From the NCBI GenBank assembly GCA_016873805.1, contig VGVZ01000002.1, positions 62,001-126,000 on the forward strand: DNA of 64,000 nucleotides, written 5' to 3'. Below the pieces are notes generated by a model. It did not search any database and had not been told where the DNA came from. It saw nothing but the letters and a program-made list of their open reading frames with translations. Made by a program: the position numbers and the translations under genes. Origin of the DNA: Ignavibacteria bacterium (GTDB taxonomy: Bacteria; Bacteroidota; Ignavibacteria; UBA10030). Shown in pieces: positions 8,530 to 18,628 of the stretch; within the stretch, counting starts at the first letter, position 1; every line of letters starts with the position of its first letter.

Positions 8530-9879
8530 TCAACCTCTATGGACGAAATACGAGAGCACGTCAATGTGAACTTCGTTCGAACGTGATTGACCGAAAAGCG
8601 TAGCCGCGTTGACCCGATCGATCGAGACTGCGATGTAGTCCCCTATGGCGGCTCCGTTTTTCGGGAACACAACGACTTTGTTCGTATCGGTCCGGCCGCA
8701 CCAATCGGAGGGTGATTTCTTGCTCTCCCCCTCGACGAGGACTTCCATGGCCGATCCGATCAAGAGCTGGTTCCGGCGAAGCGAAATTGTCCGCTGCAGG
8801 TCGATGATTTCATGCAGCCGCCGGATCTTCACCTCCTCAGGCACATCATCGGTCATGTGCCATGCTTTGGTATTCTCGCGCGGCGAGTATTTGAACGTGA
8901 ATGCCCCGTCAAAGCCGACCTCTTGCATGAGGGCAATCGTCATCTGATGTTCCGCCTCTGTCTCCGTGGGAAATCCGGCGATCACATCGGTGGACAAACT
9001 CACTCCCGGGATCGTTCCCCTGATCTTGTCAACCAATCTGAGATAGTGCTCGGTGGTGTACGTTCGGTTCATCAGCCGCAGCATTCGATCAGATCCAGAT
9101 TGCACAGGAAGATGGATAAAGTTGCAGATGTTCTTGTGACCGGCAATCGTCTCAATGAGCTTATCCGACATGTCTTGCGGGTGGGAGGTCGTGAAACGAA
9201 CTCGGAGCGACGGATCGACCTGGGCAACGTGACTCAGAAGATCGGCAAAATCGGAGCCGTTGTCCCGGTAGGAATTGACATTCTGCCCGAGGAGCGAGAC
9301 CTCCTTAAAACCCCGATCCGCCAACCCTTTCACCTCATCGACGATTCCACTGAGCGATCGACTTCGCTCGCGGCCCCGCGTAAACGGCACGACACAGAAC
9401 GTGCAGAACTTGTCACAGCCGCGCATGACGGAGAGCCAGGCATTGATGCCTTCGGTCCTCAGGGGTGCAATGTCGTCATAGGTTTCCACGCGCGAGAGCC
9501 GCACAGCAATTCCTTTTTCACCCGCGCGGGCATTCTCCACAAGCACCGGCAGTCGCCGGTATTCATCGGGACCGATGACGAGGTCGACATGTGATTCTGA
9601 TTCGATGAGTTCACGGCGAAGACGCTCCGCCATACATCCAAGAACACCGACGATGACTTCAGGTCTGGACTTCTTGATGGCCTTGAAATCGCCGAGTCTC
9701 CCAAATACACGCTGCTCGGCGTTTTCCCGAACTGAACACGTATTGACCAAAACGACATCTGCCTTGTCCATCTCCACAGCACGGTCATACCCCGCGGCTG
9801 ACATGATGCCCAACACCAATTCGGTGTCGGCCACGTTCATTTGGCAACCGTATGTTTCGATGTAGACCTTCCGCTGCAT
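8530..9879 (-). CDS. miaB: tRNA-2-methylthio-N6-dimethylallyladenosine synthase
   Basis: A 449-residue methylthiotransferase that adds the 2-methylthio group to i6A37 of tRNA. The N-terminal UPF0004 domain holds the three cluster-binding cysteines (ETYGCQMN, VNTCSVRENAE, GVLGCMAERL). The radical-SAM triad is CDKFCTFC, followed by PFTRGRERSR. A TRAM domain forms the C terminus. I start at the ATG at 9879, which has AAGGA 7 nt upstream; the frame remains open for 91 more codons upstream, but that stretch has no family similarity and lies in the divergent promoter region. It appears to be the first gene of the minus-strand operon. Confidence 0.97.
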   Translation of the reverse strand: MQRKVYIETYGCQMNVADTELVLGIMSAAGYDRAVEMDKADVVLVNTCSVRENAEQRVFGRLGDFKAIKKSRPEVIVGVLGCMAERLRRELIESESHVDLVIGPDEYRRLPVLVENARAGEKGIAVRLSRVETYDDIAPLRTEGINAWLSVMRGCDKFCTFCVVPFTRGRERSRSLSGIVDEVKGLADRGFKEVSLLGQNVNSYRDNGSDFADLLSHVAQVDPSLRVRFTTSHPQDMSDKLIETIAGHKNICNFIHLPVQSGSDRMLRLMNRTYTTEHYLRLVDKIRGTIPGVSLSTDVIAGFPTETEAEHQMTIALMQEVGFDGAFTFKYSPRENTKAWHMTDDVPEEVKIRRLHEIIDLQRTISLRRNQLLIGSAMEVLVEGESKKSPSDWCGRTDTNKVVVFPKNGAAIGDYIAVSIDRVNAATLFGQSRSNEVHIDVLSYFVHRG

Positions 9880-10038
9880 ACAATCATCCTTCATCCTCAG
9901 GCGTGCTAATGTAATGAAAAAATGACAGACAATCAATCGGACGAAGAAGCCTGCTAAGTTGGCACTCTCTAAGTCGTTTTGCGCGACGCCGGGACGCCGT
10001 TGCCCGTTTTCTTGCCAATTCGGCAGACCTTCTGAAGG

Positions 10039-10067
10039 TTGATAAGGCCCCAATTGTGTGGTATATT
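10039..10067 (+). promoter_or_regulatory. Putative sigma-70 promoter of pta
   Basis: TTGATA (10039-10044), a 17-nt spacer, then TATATT (10062-10067), in the 311-nt divergent gap between miaB and pta. The same -10 hexamer and spacing recur before the subtilase gene, the BMC genes and lon. The predicted leader of pta would be roughly 115 nt. Confidence 0.65.
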
Positions 10068-10190
10068 CACTGGCCCGAGCGATTTTCGACCGATGTGTGG
10101 AGCATTTTCTTATGTTTCTCCGGCGGATTTCGTTTAGGTTCCAATCACACACATCTCAGACTCGTTCACACATATAGGACAGACCACACG

Positions 10191-11171
10191 ATGTCACAAC
10201 TCATCGATCATATAAGAGCCAAAGCCAAAGAGATCAAGAAACACATCGTATTACCGGATTCTACCGACGAACGAACCATCCACGCTGCCCGGCAATGCAC
10301 CGACGAGGGACTCGCAACCATATCCCTCATTGGAAATGAAAACGACGTACGCGGTGTCGCGGCAAAGATCGGGATTAGTCTCGAGAAGATTGCAGTCATC
10401 GATCCCGACGCGTCCGATCGCCTCAGCGACTTCAGCCATATATTTTTCAACCTCCGGAAATCAAAAGGCATTCAGTTCACCGAGGCCCAAACAGTGATGC
10501 GCAAGCCGATGTACTTCGGCGCGATGATGGTACGAGAAGGGATCGCCGATGGAAGTGTCGCCGGATCCCTTTCGAGCACCGCAGATGTCCTTCGCGCTGC
10601 AATTCAGGTCATTGGCATGAAGGAAGGAATCAGTATTGTCTCGAGTTTCTTTCTGATGGTTTTCTCTCATAAAGTCTATACCTTTGCCGATGGCGCGGTG
10701 GTGCCCGATCCCACCGCCGAACAGCTTGCCGACATTGCGATCGCTTCTGCGGAAAATCATCAGAAGCTCGTTGGAGAGGAACCCCGAGTTGCGATGCTGT
10801 CGTTCTCCACGCGCGGAAGCGCCGAGCATCCTCTTGTGGAAAAGGTACAGATCGCAACTGCCCTCGTGAAAAAGAAGAAGCCCGATCTGATTGTCGATGG
10901 AGAGATTCAACTCGACACGGCAATTGTCCCCTCCGTCGCAGAACGAAAAGCCCCCGGAAGCCCCGTACAGGGTCAAGCCAATGTCCTTGTCTTCCCCGAT
11001 TTGAATGCCGGAAACATCGGATACAAGATGGCACAGCGGATGGGGGGCGCCGAAGCGCTTGGACCGATTGTGCAGGGTCTCGCCCGCCCCGCATTTGATC
11101 TCTCGCGGGGGGCCAGCGTGAGCGACATCGTGAATGTCGTTGCCATCAATGCCGTCATGGGAGCGGCGTGA
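10191..11171 (+). CDS. pta: Phosphate acetyltransferase
   Basis: A 326-residue enzyme of the short Pta/Ptb class, which interconverts acetyl-CoA and acetyl phosphate. The sequence opens [23 protein letters not shown] and has [37 protein letters not shown] (read [16 protein letters not shown]), and the C-terminal [20 protein letters not shown] and [12 protein letters not shown] blocks characteristic of Pta. The ATG at 10191 fits the family start; AGGA lies 11 nt upstream. An upstream in-frame extension of 45 codons has no family similarity. No ackA is in the window. It ends with a GTGA overlap into the membrane acyltransferase-like gene. Pta is preferred over phosphate butyryltransferase because of the C-terminal motifs. 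Confidence 0.94.
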   Translation: MSQLIDHIRAKAKEIKKHIVLPDSTDERTIHAARQCTDEGLATISLIGNENDVRGVAAKIGISLEKIAVIDPDASDRLSDFSHIFFNLRKSKGIQFTEAQTVMRKPMYFGAMMVREGIADGSVAGSLSSTADVLRAAIQVIGMKEGISIVSSFFLMVFSHKVYTFADGAVVPDPTAEQLADIAIASAENHQKLVGEEPRVAMLSFSTRGSAEHPLVEKVQIATALVKKKKPDLIVDGEIQLDTAIVPSVAERKAPGSPVQGQANVLVFPDLNAGNIGYKMAQRMGGAEALGPIVQGLARPAFDLSRGASVSDIVNVVAINAVMGAA

Positions 11172-12334
11172 CGAAGATTCCGCGGTACAATTTCCTTGAC
11201 CTTTATCGCGGACTGTTTGTCCTTCTCATGATTGAAGGACATACGATTCGCACGGTCTTGGAGGGTACCGAAATGACGACTCGGTTCTTTGACATCCATG
11301 AGATGATTCATGGCGTGACGGGACCAGGATTTCTTTTCGGCGCCGGTTTCGCATTCGCCATCGCCACTCTCCGACGATGGGATTTCCTTCGCTCGCTGAA
11401 CGTGCCGTTCTTGAGGAGAACCTGGAGAGCAATGTTGCTCATCCTCGTCGGCTATGCGCTCCACCTCCCGTACTATTCGCTTTCGAAGCTCATCAACGAT
11501 TCGGTCCCGTGGCAACTGGACGAATTCTTTGCCTTCGGGGTGCTCCAGTGTATTGGATTCACCCTGCTGGGACTTCGAATCCAGCTCTTTGTCCTTAAGG
11601 AGGAGACTCCTTTTCTCATCACCACGGGGACGATTCTGTTCCTTACGATCTTCGGCTCTCCCCTGCTCTGGACTCCCGTGATCAACGAATCGCTTCCCCG
11701 GTTTATTGCACAGGGATTGAATGGGCTCTCGGGCTCACACTATCCTCTGTTTCCATATTCCGGGTACATGCTTGCCGGAGTTCTGGTCTCCTGGCTGTTC
11801 ATCCGGCAGTCCGCGGCCGGCGAGGAACAATCGTTTATGAGAAGACTGGCATTGTCGGGGGGCGGATTGATTCTTCTGTCGCTGATCCTTTCGAACTTCT
11901 TCATGACCCCCACGATCGCAAGAATCCCTTACGCCTCACGCCCCGGTATCATGGCAATGTATCTTGGAATCCTCTGCGTGCTGATGAGCACGCTCTGGTA
12001 TCTTGAGAACGTCGTCATCAGCAAAGAGGGATCGGCGCCGATGAAACCTGCGTGGCTGGTTCTCGCGGGGCTTGAGTCGTTCTTTCTCTATATTACCCAT
12101 CTGATCGTGGTGTACGGTTGGATCTTCAATCCACGCATCAATCTGAGGTACTTCTGGGAGAATCAATTCTCCTGGTTTGAATCGTTCCTCGCGTTCGTTG
12201 TCGTCTCCATCATCCTGATAGTCGCCGCAAAGTTCTGGCGGCACCTCAAGCGAGAACATCCCGTGATGATGCTCGGCCTCTATTGGTGGATGGCAATCAC
12301 GTTCATGTACTATTTCATCACCAATCCGTTCTAA
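11168..12334 (+). CDS. Membrane acyltransferase-like protein (DUF1624/HGSNAT type)
   Basis: A 388-residue polytopic membrane protein with about ten hydrophobic helices. The N terminus, [20 protein letters not shown], matches the DUF1624 / heparan-alpha-glucosaminide N-acetyltransferase-like pattern (R-G-x-x-x-L-x-M-x-x-x-H), in which a membrane His takes part in acetyl transfer from acetyl-CoA. The GTG start overlaps the pta stop by 4 nt, so translation is probably coupled. Pairing with an enzyme that makes acetyl-CoA is suggestive but not proof of function. The acceptor is unknown; an envelope glycan is a reasonable guess. Confidence 0.78.
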   Translation: MTKIPRYNFLDLYRGLFVLLMIEGHTIRTVLEGTEMTTRFFDIHEMIHGVTGPGFLFGAGFAFAIATLRRWDFLRSLNVPFLRRTWRAMLLILVGYALHLPYYSLSKLINDSVPWQLDEFFAFGVLQCIGFTLLGLRIQLFVLKEETPFLITTGTILFLTIFGSPLLWTPVINESLPRFIAQGLNGLSGSHYPLFPYSGYMLAGVLVSWLFIRQSAAGEEQSFMRRLALSGGGLILLSLILSNFFMTPTIARIPYASRPGIMAMYLGILCVLMSTLWYLENVVISKEGSAPMKPAWLVLAGLESFFLYITHLIVVYGWIFNPRINLRYFWENQFSWFESFLAFVVVSIILIVAAKFWRHLKREHPVMMLGLYWWMAITFMYYFITNPF

Positions 12335-12338
12335 TCGT

Positions 12339-12833
12339 ATGGCAATCCGAATCTTTGTAACCGGCGGAACATTTGACAAAGAATATGATGAATTGAATGG
12401 AGCGCTCTTTTTCAAAGAGACGCACCTCCCCGAAATGCTTAAGCTGGGACGATCGAACGTGCCCGTGTTTGTTGAGACCATCCTCCTCATCGACAGTCTT
12501 GAGATGACGGACGCGCACCGCGCCACCATCATCGACCACTGCCGACGCACCTCTGAGGATCGGATCATCATCACCCATGGCACGGATACCATGGAGTTGA
12601 CCGCGCGGGCCCTCGGCAACGCGATCACCGACAAAACCATCGTTCTCACCGGCGCGATGATTCCCTACAAATTCGGGAGCTCCGACGGTTTGTTTAATCT
12701 CGGCAGCGCTCTTGCATTCGTTCAAACGCTTCCCCGGGGAGTCTTTGTGGCGATCAATGGGAAGTACTTTTCGTGGGACAACGTGCACAAGAATCGAGAC
12801 ACCGGAATGTTTGAAGAACTCTCCGGATCCTGA
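12339..12833 (+). CDS. Short asparaginase-domain protein (N-terminal domain only)
   Basis: A 164-residue protein that matches only the N-terminal domain of type I/II L-asparaginases: VTGGTFDKEYDEL with the first catalytic Thr, and IITHGTDTMELTARAL with the second catalytic Thr-Asp pair. The C-terminal domain (another 150 or more residues) is absent, and the stop is followed by unrelated sequence. Stand-alone asparaginase-domain proteins of this length exist in several Gram-negative lineages, so it is probably a real family rather than a truncation. It starts 4 nt after the preceding stop. Catalytic activity on Asn is uncertain. Confidence 0.85.
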   Translation: MAIRIFVTGGTFDKEYDELNGALFFKETHLPEMLKLGRSNVPVFVETILLIDSLEMTDAHRATIIDHCRRTSEDRIIITHGTDTMELTARALGNAITDKTIVLTGAMIPYKFGSSDGLFNLGSALAFVQTLPRGVFVAINGKYFSWDNVHKNRDTGMFEELSGS

Positions 12834-12945
12834 CGCCGAACTCGTCCCCGCGCGTCCGATTGTAACTCTAAGCAGTTTTCGGTAACATCCACTCGCCTCT
12901 CAATTACGCTTCGCCTATGTCGTTCTCCACAACTCCTGCACGCGT

Positions 12946-15417
12946 ATGAAGAATACATCAAACTCCAAGAAGAAGAAATCCGTGAAATCTTCCACTTCGC
13001 ACAAGGCCCTCCCGGTCGATCAGCTCCGGTGGCGATGCAATCCCGGCTCGCTCGGCGTGCGATCAACCGAAGAGGTAAAGTCGCAGCGTGATATCATCGG
13101 TCAGGAACGGGCAGTTCGCTCTCTCCGCGTCGGGCTGGATATGCATCACGACGGATACAACATCTTCGTCACCGGCTTCAGCGGCACGGGTCGAACGACC
13201 ACGATTAAGAGACTCCTGCGTGAGTTCGAAAAGCGTGAGGTCGAGCTCAAGGATTATTGCTACGTCAACAATTTCAAGAATCCGGATATGCCTCTGGCCA
13301 TCACGCTCCGCGCAGGACAGGGACGAGTATTGGAGGAACAGATGGAACTCCTCGTCGATGAGCTCCGGAAGGACATTCCGGCCTTGTACGAGAGCACGAG
13401 GTACCAGGAGGAGCGGAAGAATATCCTTCAGCATTTCCAGGACAGACAGAAAGTCATCTTACAGAACTTCGAGAAGAGGGTGAAGGAGAAGGGATTCGAC
13501 CTCGTTCAGGTTCAGGTCGGTAACATGATGCGCCCCGATGTCGTACCGGTCGCGGACGGAAAACCGACGACGATCGATCAGCTCGAAGAGATGGTTCAAC
13601 AGAAGGTCCTGTCGGAAACCCAGTTCAAGACAATCGTCGAAAACCAGGCACAGCTGGAAAAACAGATGGCGGCAATCTTCCGCGAGTTGCGCAACATTGA
13701 AAAGAAAGCGCAGGATTCTCTTGAAGATCTGGAAGAGCGACTCGTCATGCCCGTGGTCGATGAGAATCTGTTGCCCGTGCGAACGATGTTTGCCGACGCA
13801 AAACTTCATTCATACCTTGACGATGTCCGTGATCATGTCCGCGATAATCTCGAACGATTTCGCAAGCATACCCTCCCCCCGACCATCTCCGAGGGGGAAC
13901 AGCAGCCGGACAAAGACGACTTCGGGGAGTTCAAGGTCAACGTGCTTGTTGACAACACCGAAACGGATCACATCCCCATCGTGATCGAGACAAATCCCAA
14001 ATACAAAAATATTTTCGGCACGGTCGAGCGCGAGCTTGAACGGAGCGGGGTCTGGCGGACGGACTTCATGCATATCAAGGCTGGCTCTCTCCTGCGCGCC
14101 AACGGAGGATATCTCGTGCTCAATGCGCTCGACACCCTTATTGAGCCATGGGCATATCAAGACCTCAAGCGGACCCTTCGGACCGGAAAGATGGAAATCC
14201 ATACGTATGAGCCCCTCTTCGGGGTCCTTCCAACCGCAATGAAGCCTGAGGCGATCGAGCTTGACGTCAAGGTCATCATGATCGGCAGCGCGGAGATCTA
14301 CTACCTCCTCTACCACCGGGATGAGGATTTCAAGAAGATCTTCAAAATCCGCGCGGATTTCGATTCCGTGATGCCGAAGAACGATACAACCATCGAGAAC
14401 TATCAACAGTTCGTAAAGACGATCTGTGATGACGAGGAGCTCCGGCCATTCGACGCAAAGGGATTGGCAAAAGTCATTGAACACGGGGTTCGGTTGGCGG
14501 GCCGAAAGAAGAAACTGTCGACACGATTCAACGTCATTGCCGATATCGTCCGCGAGGCGAACTACTGGGCAACTAAAGATCAATCACGATTTGTAACCGA
14601 CACACATGTCGACAGAGCCATCGAAGAGCGTCACCATCGGGTCAACCTTGTCGAAGACAAGATTCAGGAACTCATCACCGACGACGTGTTCATGATCGAT
14701 ACCCAGGGAGCAGTTGTGGGTCAGGTGAACGGACTATCCGTCTATGACATCGGTGAATATGCGTTTGGGAAACCATCGCGCATCACTGCACGCACCTGTT
14801 TGGGAAGATCGGGAATCATCAACATTGAACGCGAAGCGGAACTGAGTGGGCCGACGCACAACAAAGGGGTTGCGATTCTCACCGGCTATCTGAGCAGCAC
14901 GTTCGCGCAGGACAAGCCGCTCGTCATGGATGCAAGCATTACCTTCGAGCAGTCGTACGGCGGGGTTGACGGCGACAGCGCTTCATCAACGGAAATCTAT
15001 GCGATTCTTTCCAGTCTCTCAGGAATTCCGATCCGCCAGGATCTTGCCGTCACCGGGTCGGTCAACCAGAAGGGAGAAATCCAACCGATCGGCGGCGTAA
15101 ACGAAAAAATTGAGGGATTCTACGACGTGTGTAAATTCCGCGGCCTGACCGGCACACAGGGGGTCCTGATCCCCAAACAAAACGTCGAGGACCTGATGCT
15201 CCGGGAAGAGATCATCGGCGCGGTGGAAAAGGGACTGTTCCATGTGTACGCGGTCTCCTCGATCGAGCAGGGGATCGAAATCCTTACGGGAATGAAGGCC
15301 GGAAAGAGCGAGAAGAATGGCCGATTTGAACGCGACACTGTCTTCTCGCTCGCAAACAAGAAGCTTGAAGAATACGCCCAGGCGTGGAAGAAACATCTGG
15401 GGGGAAAAACCGCCTAG
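12946..15417 (+). CDS. Lon-like ATP-dependent protease (LonH/YcbZ type)
   Basis: An 823-residue protein with a basic N terminus, an AAA-type ATP-binding region (P-loop GFSGTGRTTT at about 77-86), a long coiled-coil-rich insertion (about 110-270), and a C-terminal Lon protease domain. The catalytic dyad is Ser678 in VDGDSASSTE and Lys721 in GGVNEKIEGF, 43 residues apart as in Lon. Unlike classical Lon it has no N-terminal LAN domain. The window also encodes a true Lon at its right end, so the two are separate paralogues. It lies 112 nt after the asparaginase gene. A Shine-Dalgarno site is not obvious at the chosen ATG. Confidence 0.9.
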   Translation: MKNTSNSKKKKSVKSSTSHKALPVDQLRWRCNPGSLGVRSTEEVKSQRDIIGQERAVRSLRVGLDMHHDGYNIFVTGFSGTGRTTTIKRLLREFEKREVELKDYCYVNNFKNPDMPLAITLRAGQGRVLEEQMELLVDELRKDIPALYESTRYQEERKNILQHFQDRQKVILQNFEKRVKEKGFDLVQVQVGNMMRPDVVPVADGKPTTIDQLEEMVQQKVLSETQFKTIVENQAQLEKQMAAIFRELRNIEKKAQDSLEDLEERLVMPVVDENLLPVRTMFADAKLHSYLDDVRDHVRDNLERFRKHTLPPTISEGEQQPDKDDFGEFKVNVLVDNTETDHIPIVIETNPKYKNIFGTVERELERSGVWRTDFMHIKAGSLLRANGGYLVLNALDTLIEPWAYQDLKRTLRTGKMEIHTYEPLFGVLPTAMKPEAIELDVKVIMIGSAEIYYLLYHRDEDFKKIFKIRADFDSVMPKNDTTIENYQQFVKTICDDEELRPFDAKGLAKVIEHGVRLAGRKKKLSTRFNVIADIVREANYWATKDQSRFVTDTHVDRAIEERHHRVNLVEDKIQELITDDVFMIDTQGAVVGQVNGLSVYDIGEYAFGKPSRITARTCLGRSGIINIEREAELSGPTHNKGVAILTGYLSSTFAQDKPLVMDASITFEQSYGGVDGDSASSTEIYAILSSLSGIPIRQDLAVTGSVNQKGEIQPIGGVNEKIEGFYDVCKFRGLTGTQGVLIPKQNVEDLMLREEIIGAVEKGLFHVYAVSSIEQGIEILTGMKAGKSEKNGRFERDTVFSLANKKLEEYAQAWKKHLGGKTA

Positions 15418-15603
15418 GAACCTCGAGAGGCCTGCAGACCCGCGGACGATCGACATCGAGATTTCACACCTTCCTCCTTCCATAAGTAATCCTCATCCGC
15501 ATTGCTGCTTTGGCGATGGACGACACACATGATTCGTCGCCTTGTGATGACGATACTCGTTGCCGTTATCGCGGGATATGGCCAGGAGAAAGGAAGAGAT
15601 CCA

Positions 15604-16032
15604 ATGCCTGCATTAGAACAACGACTCACGATTATCACGCTCGGTGTTTCGGACCTGAAGGCTTCCGAGGCCTTTTACTCGCACACCTTCGGCTGGACCA
15701 AAACCGCCCAGAGCACCGACGACATCGTTTTCTATCAGCTCAATGGAATTCAGCTGGCGCTCTATCCGCGAGCGAAGCTTGCCGAAGACGCCAGACAAGA
15801 TCCCGCCGGCAGCGGCTTCGGCGGGTTCACCCTTGCGCACAACGCGAAATCGGAGAAAGAAGTTGACGAAATCTTTGCAGGACTGAAGAACGCCGGTGCG
15901 GCAATAATCAAATCGCCGGAGAAGGTGTTTTGGGGAGGATACAGCGGTTATGTGGCAGATCCGGATCGATATTTGTGGGAGATTGCATTCAATCCTTATC
16001 TCCCGCTGGATGCACGCGGGAATGTGAAATAG
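15604..16032 (+). CDS. VOC (glyoxalase/bleomycin-resistance) superfamily protein
   Basis: A 142-residue vicinal-oxygen-chelate fold protein with the repeated beta-alpha-beta3 pattern: LTIITLGVSDLKASEAFYSHTFGW at the start and GYVADPDRYLWEIAFNP at the end, whose final Glu is a usual metal ligand. The frame extends upstream to 15529 and could add a hydrophobic leader, but AAGGAAGAG sits about 7 nt before the ATG at 15604 and the family start fits there. VOC members include lyases, dioxygenases and resistance proteins; the reaction cannot be told. Confidence 0.85.
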   Translation: MPALEQRLTIITLGVSDLKASEAFYSHTFGWTKTAQSTDDIVFYQLNGIQLALYPRAKLAEDARQDPAGSGFGGFTLAHNAKSEKEVDEIFAGLKNAGAAIIKSPEKVFWGGYSGYVADPDRYLWEIAFNPYLPLDARGNVK

Positions 16033-16139
16033 CCCGGGGGATTGAGAACGTCACTTGTTGTCATGATCGTATGGTTGATTTTTCGAATCCTGCCGGACGC
16101 CCCGCGCTCCTATCAGATCTTCTTCATCTCCACCAGTCC

Positions 16140-16174
16140 AAAAAACACACGAGGGCATCATCGATGCCCTCGTG
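16140..16174 (-). terminator. Terminator of the subtilase gene
   Basis: A perfect 12-bp stem, CACGAGGGCATC with GATGCCCTCGTG around a 3-nt loop (16148-16174), followed on the minus strand by a T-rich run (16140-16147). It lies 22 nt past the stop of the S8 peptidase. Confidence 0.9.
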
Positions 16175-16196
16175 CTCGTTCTAATCATCCCCTGTA

Positions 16197-18011
16197 TCAC
16201 GGACGTTGGAGGTAGAACTCGTAACTGCCGCTGCCGCTGTAGCTGTAGATTCTCCAGCGGTAGTACCCCGACGATCCGTTGTACGTGATGTTCTCATTCG
16301 ACGTCGCAGTTTCCGAACGCGCCACCGTTGACCACCACAAGCCGTTCCAGCGCTCGAGGTACAGATCGAAGTCCGCATTGGTCGGGCCAATCAGACATCC
16401 TCTGTGTGTTCCCGCCGCGCTGTAGTAGTACGAGCCATTCGGCTGATACTGAGATTGACCTGTGCCCGAGAGTGATCCGGTGTACTTGGTACCCGGACAG
16501 GGCGCGGCCGTCGACGTTGTGAAACTCCAGACCGATGACCAGGAGCTGGTTCCCGCGGAGTTGGAAGCATTCGCTCTCCAGTAGTACGTTGTCCCGCCTG
16601 CCAGCCCGCTCACTGTGGTCGATGTTGTCGTAATTCCGCTCTGATCGTAGACTGTCGATGTAAACGAAGAGCTCGTCGATACCTGGACCCGGTACGAAAC
16701 GGCACCGCTCGAGGCATTCCAGCTGAGCGTCGGCGACGTTGACACACCTGTCGCCCCATTGGAGGGTGAAACAAGTGTTGGGGCGGCCGGTGGTGTGGGA
16801 GGAGGAGGCGTGGTGCCAAAAAGAGTATAGAGAAGGAGGTTGGGTGTCCCGCTCGGCAATCCCGAAATCTTGTTTGGTGTTGCGCTGGATGTTAACGCAT
16901 TCGCGACCGACGCCGGCGTTGCGGTAGGATTGCCGAACAGATACAGGGCCGCAGCTCCCGCGACATGCGGCGTTGCCATCGATGTTCCGGAAATGGTATT
17001 TGTTGCCGTATTCGACGTATACCATGCCGATGTAATGCTCGAACCGGGCGCGAGGATATCGACACAGCTTCCGTAGTTTGAGAAGGACGAGAGTGCATCG
17101 GAGCTTGTCGTCGAACCGACCGTAATCGCCTCCGGCACGCGGGCCGGCGAATAGTTACACGCATTGGCGGTAGAATTTCCCGCCGCGATTGCATACGTGA
17201 CGCCATCAGCGATGGAATTCTTCACAGCGTTGTCAAGGGAAGTCGAGACGCCTCCTCCGAGACTCATATTCGCCACGGCAGGATTCGTCGTATGATGGGC
17301 GGTCACCCAGTCGACACCCGCAATGACGCCCGACGTGCTTCCGGATCCGGAGTTGTCGAGAACGCGAACGGCGATGAGTCGTACTCCCTTCGCAACTCCA
17401 TATGTCGTTCCGCCGACCGTTCCCGCGACGTGCGTTCCATGTCCGTTTCCATCCGACCCGTTCCCTCCGAATGCATCGTATCCGAACACAGCCCGACCGC
17501 CAAACTCGTTGTGCGTGAAACGGATTCCCGTATCGATGATATAGACATCGACGCCCGAACCCGTGTTGTTATATGTGTACTTGGTGTCGAGCGGAAGATC
17601 ACGCTGATCAACGCGATCCAAACCCCATGTCGCGTTGTTCTGGGTTTCGGACAAGGTGATGAGCCGATCCTGTTCGATGTACGCGACATGCGGGTTATTG
17701 AGAAGCCCCTTGATCGCAGCCTCGGGAACCCGAATCGAAAATCCTTTGAGGGCATGCTGATAGGTGAAATCAGCTTTACCTCCGGCAACTCCTGCGAGCT
17801 GGCGCGACAATCCCGGGATATCGGTGACATCGTCTTTGAAGACGACGATGTACGAATCGGGGACGCCATTCTTCATCGCCTTCAGAAAGGGAACTTGTTG
17901 CTGCGTCGTTCCTTGTTCGGAAGCGACCGGCGCAGTGTTGTCGCCACAGCCTGCCACCGCAAGCAAGGCGGCAGCAAACCCGATCACAACAAAATTCATC
18001 AGACGGTGCAT
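16197..18011 (-). CDS. Secreted subtilisin-family serine protease (S8) with Fn3 and PPC-like C-terminal domains
   Basis: About 604 residues. A lipoprotein-type signal ends in AVAGC. An I9 propeptide follows (DSYIVVFKDDV ... FSIRVPEAAIKGLLNNPHVAYIEQD), then the proteinase-K-like catalytic domain with Asp in VYIIDTGIRFTHNEF, His in GNGHGTHVAGTVGG, and Ser in TISGTSMATPHVAGAAAL. Next comes a fibronectin-III-like domain (PSNGATGVSTSPTLSWNAS) and a C-terminal beta domain of the pre-peptidase (PPC) kind ending in YEFYLQRP. The ATG at 18011 has GAGG 6 nt upstream. It is probably surface-anchored or released and degrades extracellular protein. It is a single-gene unit with a strong promoter and terminator. 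Confidence 0.95.
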   Translation of the reverse strand: MHRLMNFVVIGFAAALLAVAGCGDNTAPVASEQGTTQQQVPFLKAMKNGVPDSYIVVFKDDVTDIPGLSRQLAGVAGGKADFTYQHALKGFSIRVPEAAIKGLLNNPHVAYIEQDRLITLSETQNNATWGLDRVDQRDLPLDTKYTYNNTGSGVDVYIIDTGIRFTHNEFGGRAVFGYDAFGGNGSDGNGHGTHVAGTVGGTTYGVAKGVRLIAVRVLDNSGSGSTSGVIAGVDWVTAHHTTNPAVANMSLGGGVSTSLDNAVKNSIADGVTYAIAAGNSTANACNYSPARVPEAITVGSTTSSDALSSFSNYGSCVDILAPGSSITSAWYTSNTATNTISGTSMATPHVAGAAALYLFGNPTATPASVANALTSSATPNKISGLPSGTPNLLLYTLFGTTPPPPTPPAAPTLVSPSNGATGVSTSPTLSWNASSGAVSYRVQVSTSSSFTSTVYDQSGITTTSTTVSGLAGGTTYYWRANASNSAGTSSWSSVWSFTTSTAAPCPGTKYTGSLSGTGQSQYQPNGSYYYSAAGTHRGCLIGPTNADFDLYLERWNGLWWSTVARSETATSNENITYNGSSGYYRWRIYSYSGSGSYEFYLQRP

Positions 18012-18076
18012 AGAACACCTCAACGTGAATGTTTGAAATGGATATGTGATTTATCCCCCGCCCCAAAATTCTTACG

Positions 18077-18105
18077 AATATATTTTCCCGTCCGGTCATT
18101 GTCAA
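18077..18105 (-). promoter_or_regulatory. Putative sigma-70 promoter of the subtilase gene
   Basis: On the minus strand TTGACA (18105-18100), a 17-nt spacer, then TATATT (18082-18077), about 65 nt before the ATG at 18011. Confidence 0.75.
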
Positions 18106-18285
18106 TTGAGAAGTAGCCTGCCAACATTGGCGAAAACCCGTCACCGCGGGAGATCTTGTATACTCGTTCTCCGTCTCAGGAAGCTGAAAAGGATCTGCTT
18201 CGTCGCATCATACTCGATTTCTTTTGGTTTCCAATGCATATTGGGCATGCACGATCACCTATCACCACTCTTCTTGAGATCTGAC

Positions 18286-18603
18286 ATGCCCAAGCGGCAA
18301 TCCAAACGTACACATGCTCGTGATGCCGAACGCAACTATTCTCCCGAACACTTCGTCAGAAAGCTCCGGCGTCTCGCCACGTCTGTTTCGGCAGAGAAAC
18401 CGTTTCGTATCCGGATTGCCGGTGAGCGCGTAACCATCCCCTCCAACGCGATTATCAGTATTGAACACGAGCGCGACCGGAAGACAGAAAAAATCGAGTT
18501 CCAATTCAAATGGAACCAAAGAAGATCGTCACAACACCGCTCGCTCATGCCACAAGCGCTCACCGTTCTTCCCCATCGACTTGCGGAACTGCTGCGGGTA
18601 TGA
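18286..18603 (+). CDS. Amphi-Trp domain protein
   Basis: A 105-residue basic protein. The core SPEHFVRKLRRLATSVSAEK-PFRIRIAGERVTIPSNAIISIEHERD-IEFQFKW fits the amphi-Trp domain: an N-terminal amphipathic helix, two or three beta strands and a terminal Trp. The function of this family is not known. I chose the ATG at 18286 because the domain begins there; the frame is open 80 codons further up without similarity. A DUF4442 gene follows after 25 nt. Confidence 0.7.
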   Translation: MPKRQSKRTHARDAERNYSPEHFVRKLRRLATSVSAEKPFRIRIAGERVTIPSNAIISIEHERDRKTEKIEFQFKWNQRRSSQHRSLMPQALTVLPHRLAELLRV

Positions 18604-18628
18604 GCGTTTTCACACAACGGACACTCCC

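Noticed and set aside
9954..9982. A TTGGCAC motif upstream of miaB as a sigma-54 promoter
   Set aside because: The second half, TTGC at the required 5-nt spacing, is missing, so it does not fit the -24/-12 consensus.
17292..18116. A 274-codon plus-strand frame over the subtilase gene
   Set aside because: It is antisense to the propeptide and catalytic domain of the S8 peptidase, whose motifs are unambiguous.
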